Shown: piece by piece, positions 60,507 through 62,301 of the stretch
Layout: every line of letters begins with the position of its first letter
Position numbering within the stretch: position 1 is the first letter of the stretch
From: Lachnospiraceae bacterium
Lineage (GTDB): Bacteria; Bacillota; Clostridia; Lachnospirales; Lachnospiraceae
NCBI GenBank assembly: GCA_016293925.1
Contig: JAEDCX010000004.1
Coordinates: 1-62,301 of the forward strand
Length of the DNA stretch: 62,301 bases
Reading direction: 5' to 3'
Notes under the pieces: model-generated
What the model saw: the letters and a program-made list of their open reading frames with translations, nothing else
What the model was told of the DNA's origin: nothing
Databases searched by the model: none
Translations under genes and position numbers: made by a program

Positions 60507-62171
60507 CTACACGTTGAAACAGCTTCCCCCTACAAACTCTCTTGCGATAGAGTTCTTCGGCAACTGCTCCGTGTCGATTCCCAGGAAATACTCCAGGAAC
60601 TTCAGCAACCGCTTCGCTTCATCGTACTCCGCCTCTCCGGGCTTAATACTGAACAGCAGCGGCTCCGCAAACTGTTTCAATGCAGACAATTCATAGATCA
60701 ATGCAGAATTGAACATCTCATCCGCTGCTTCCTGATACGGGAAAATGTTCTCCTCCTCCCCACGTCTGACACTTGGCCACATCTCAATGGTACGCTGTGC
60801 AGATGCCCCCCGTGTTCTGGCATCCCGCACCATACGACGCAGCAGTCTGCCATCTGTGGTCGGAATTCTATTATGCTCATCAATATTCAATGTTGTCAAG
60901 GCACTGATATAGATTTTGAATTTGCTTTCCATCGGAAGCGCATAGGACATTTTGTCATTCAGGGCATGGATCCCCTCAATCACCAGGATATCATCCTTGC
61001 CCAGCGTTTTATAATTGCCGCGGTACTCCCGCATCCCTGTTTTGAAATTGAAGGCAGGGATCTCCACGGTCTTCCCATCCAGCAGATCCAGCATGTCTTT
61101 GTTGAACTGTTCCACATCAATGGCTTCAAGACACTCGAAATTGTAATCTCCGTTTTCGTCCCTCGGCGTCTTGTCCCGGTTCACAAAATAATCATCTACC
61201 GCAATCGGATGTGGCTTCAGCCCGTGGGTAGACAGCTGTACGGACAGCCTGTGGGAGAAGGTGGTCTTGCCGGATGAGGACGGTCCTGCGATCATCACAA
61301 ACCGTACTCCGCCGCGGGACGCGATATTGCTGGCAATCTCTGCGATTCTGCGTTCCTGGAATGCCTCCTGGATGAGGATCAGGTCATTCAGTCTGCCTTC
61401 ACAGATTGCTTCGTTCAGATCGCCTACGGTATTGATGCCCATCTCGTTGTTCCAACTGTCTGCCAGACACAACGTCTTAAACAGATTCTCCCTGGGCACA
61501 AAGGGAGTCACCGTTTTCGGATTCTCCTTATCCGGGATATTCAGGATAATCCCTTTCTCATAGGGAAGCAGCTCAAAATACTTCACATACCCGGTACTCG
61601 GCAGCATGTATCCGTAATTGTAATCATAGTAGCCGTCCAGTTCATACACATTTACCGTGGACGTTCTCCGGAAACGGAACACCTTGGCTTTGTCCACAAG
61701 TCCGTTGCTTGCAAACAGTTCGTTTGCCTGATCAATCGGATAGGATCGTTTCACGATCACCATATCCCGGGCGACATACTCCCGCATCTTCTCTTCCACC
61801 GCTTTGACAATCTCCGGTGTAACCACGCCGTCTCTGCCGGGTGAACAGTAGTACCCGTTTCCCAGGGCGAAATCGATGCTCAGATTCGTATCCGTCTGTT
61901 TGCCGATCACCTCGTGGAACGCTTTTACCAGCAAAAGAGTAGCTGTTCTGGCATAGGTTTTGGCTCCGATCTTATCCTTCAGATCGATAAACTCCAGTTT
62001 GCAGTCCCGGGTGGCTATCTTGCGAAGTTCCTGAATCTTCCCGTTTACTCTGACCAGGGCGATCATACCGTCATACCGGTTCTGATATTCCTCAGCAATG
62101 GTTTCATAGATAATCCCCTTCGGATAATCCTTTACCTTGTTTCCGATCGTAATCTTGATCATATCCTCCAT
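60507..62171 (-). CDS. TGS-domain nucleoside (uridine) kinase
   Basis: A 554-residue protein with an N-terminal TGS-like domain (ITIGNKVKDYPKGIIYETIAEE), a SAD-like domain as in threonyl/alanyl-tRNA synthetases (about 70-245, RDMVIVKRSYPIDQANELF), and a uridine-kinase-like P-loop domain from about 290 (AGPSSSGKTTFSHRL, then VDDYFVNRDKTP and IEGIHALND). The architecture is common in Clostridia. The substrate is assumed to be a nucleoside. The start is the ATG at 62171 (GAGGG 7 nt upstream); ATGs at 62177 and 62162 are also possible. The remaining 130 bp to the window end show nothing recognisable. Confidence 0.9.
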   Translation of the reverse strand: MEDMIKITIGNKVKDYPKGIIYETIAEEYQNRYDGMIALVRVNGKIQELRKIATRDCKLEFIDLKDKIGAKTYARTATLLLVKAFHEVIGKQTDTNLSIDFALGNGYYCSPGRDGVVTPEIVKAVEEKMREYVARDMVIVKRSYPIDQANELFASNGLVDKAKVFRFRRTSTVNVYELDGYYDYNYGYMLPSTGYVKYFELLPYEKGIILNIPDKENPKTVTPFVPRENLFKTLCLADSWNNEMGINTVGDLNEAICEGRLNDLILIQEAFQERRIAEIASNIASRGGVRFVMIAGPSSSGKTTFSHRLSVQLSTHGLKPHPIAVDDYFVNRDKTPRDENGDYNFECLEAIDVEQFNKDMLDLLDGKTVEIPAFNFKTGMREYRGNYKTLGKDDILVIEGIHALNDKMSYALPMESKFKIYISALTTLNIDEHNRIPTTDGRLLRRMVRDARTRGASAQRTIEMWPSVRRGEEENIFPYQEAADEMFNSALIYELSALKQFAEPLLFSIKPGEAEYDEAKRLLKFLEYFLGIDTEQLPKNSIAREFVGGSCFNV

Positions 62172-62301
62172 ACGCATTCCCTCGCTTTCTATTCTGTATC
62201 ATGCATTCCGCGATTCTCTGTCGCCAATATCATTCCAATCTACTGTATCACACAGGGGGATGTTTCCCTGGCACATAGTATCTCTATGTCCGGAATCTGT
62301 T

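Noticed and set aside
1..62301. CRISPR arrays, insertion sequences, tRNA or rRNA genes, phage genes
   Set aside because: No regularly spaced repeats, transposase-like products, tRNA cloverleaf sequences or rRNA segments were recognised.

Overview
The window looks like a chromosomal piece of a spore-forming member of the Clostridia, most likely Lachnospiraceae. The evidence is strong AGGAGG-type ribosome binding sites, GC in the middle range by eye, two spoVA genes, a perfect CIRCE element before groES-groL, HemZ, a TGS-type nucleoside kinase, a class A RNase P RNA on the minus strand and a methyl-accepting chemotaxis protein. Almost everything is core chromosome. I see no phage, insertion sequence, tRNA, rRNA or CRISPR array. 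Most genes are on the minus strand.

Layout. 1-5.6 kb: a flippase cut by the window edge, then an ACT protein-hom-lysC-ylmH operon (aspartate-family amino acids) with a clear promoter and a palindrome at its start site. 5.6-9 kb: a lone spoVAE, and a dnaK paralogue with a small unknown gene, ridA and aroK. 9.2-13.9 kb: a VanZ protein and a zinc-ribbon clostripain protease, spoVAD with a sigma-G-like promoter, and a divergent cytoplasmic-type amidase. 14-17.8 kb: hisS-aspS-sfp. 17.8-25.2 kb: an oligopeptide ABC transporter with a divergent N-acyl-D-amino-acid deacylase, which sits between hisS and hemZ. 25.6-30.8 kb: apt-rel-MBL hydrolase-hemZ. 30.9-33 kb: groES-groL. 33-35.7 kb: a degenerate GGDEF protein and a chemoreceptor. 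36-39.3 kb (plus): ABC-F, PHP and HAD genes. 39.4-47.5 kb: pheA-AAA ATPase-ppx-ppk1-maf-HAD-small protein, a polyphosphate-centred operon. 47.6-53.6 kb: folC-folE-HD-folP-folBK, flanked by small membrane or surface genes. 53.8-55.8 kb (plus): nitroreductase and pyrBI. 55.8-59.2 kb: a broken sensor-diguanylate cyclase and two G3E (CobW-like) GTPase genes. 59.3-62.2 kb: a membrane-anchored serine protease, rnpB and a nucleoside kinase.

How it fits together. The opp transporter and the D-aminoacylase look like a unit that takes up and opens D-amino-acid-containing (wall-derived) peptides. The fol operon covers GTP to dihydrofolate except for one missing phosphatase step, for which its embedded HD protein is a natural candidate. 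The two overlapping G3E genes suggest a metal-handling pair: one has the CxCC motif and a duplicated His/Cys-rich metal-binding segment; the other lacks CxCC and carries a C-terminal domain resembling DUF1980/YcgQ proteins. Two genes related to cyclic-di-GMP synthesis appear inactive, one by active-site substitution and one by a nonsense codon plus deletion. Stress-related functions (Rel, Ppx/GppA, PPK1, GroE, DnaK paralogue) are clustered but are largely separate transcription units.
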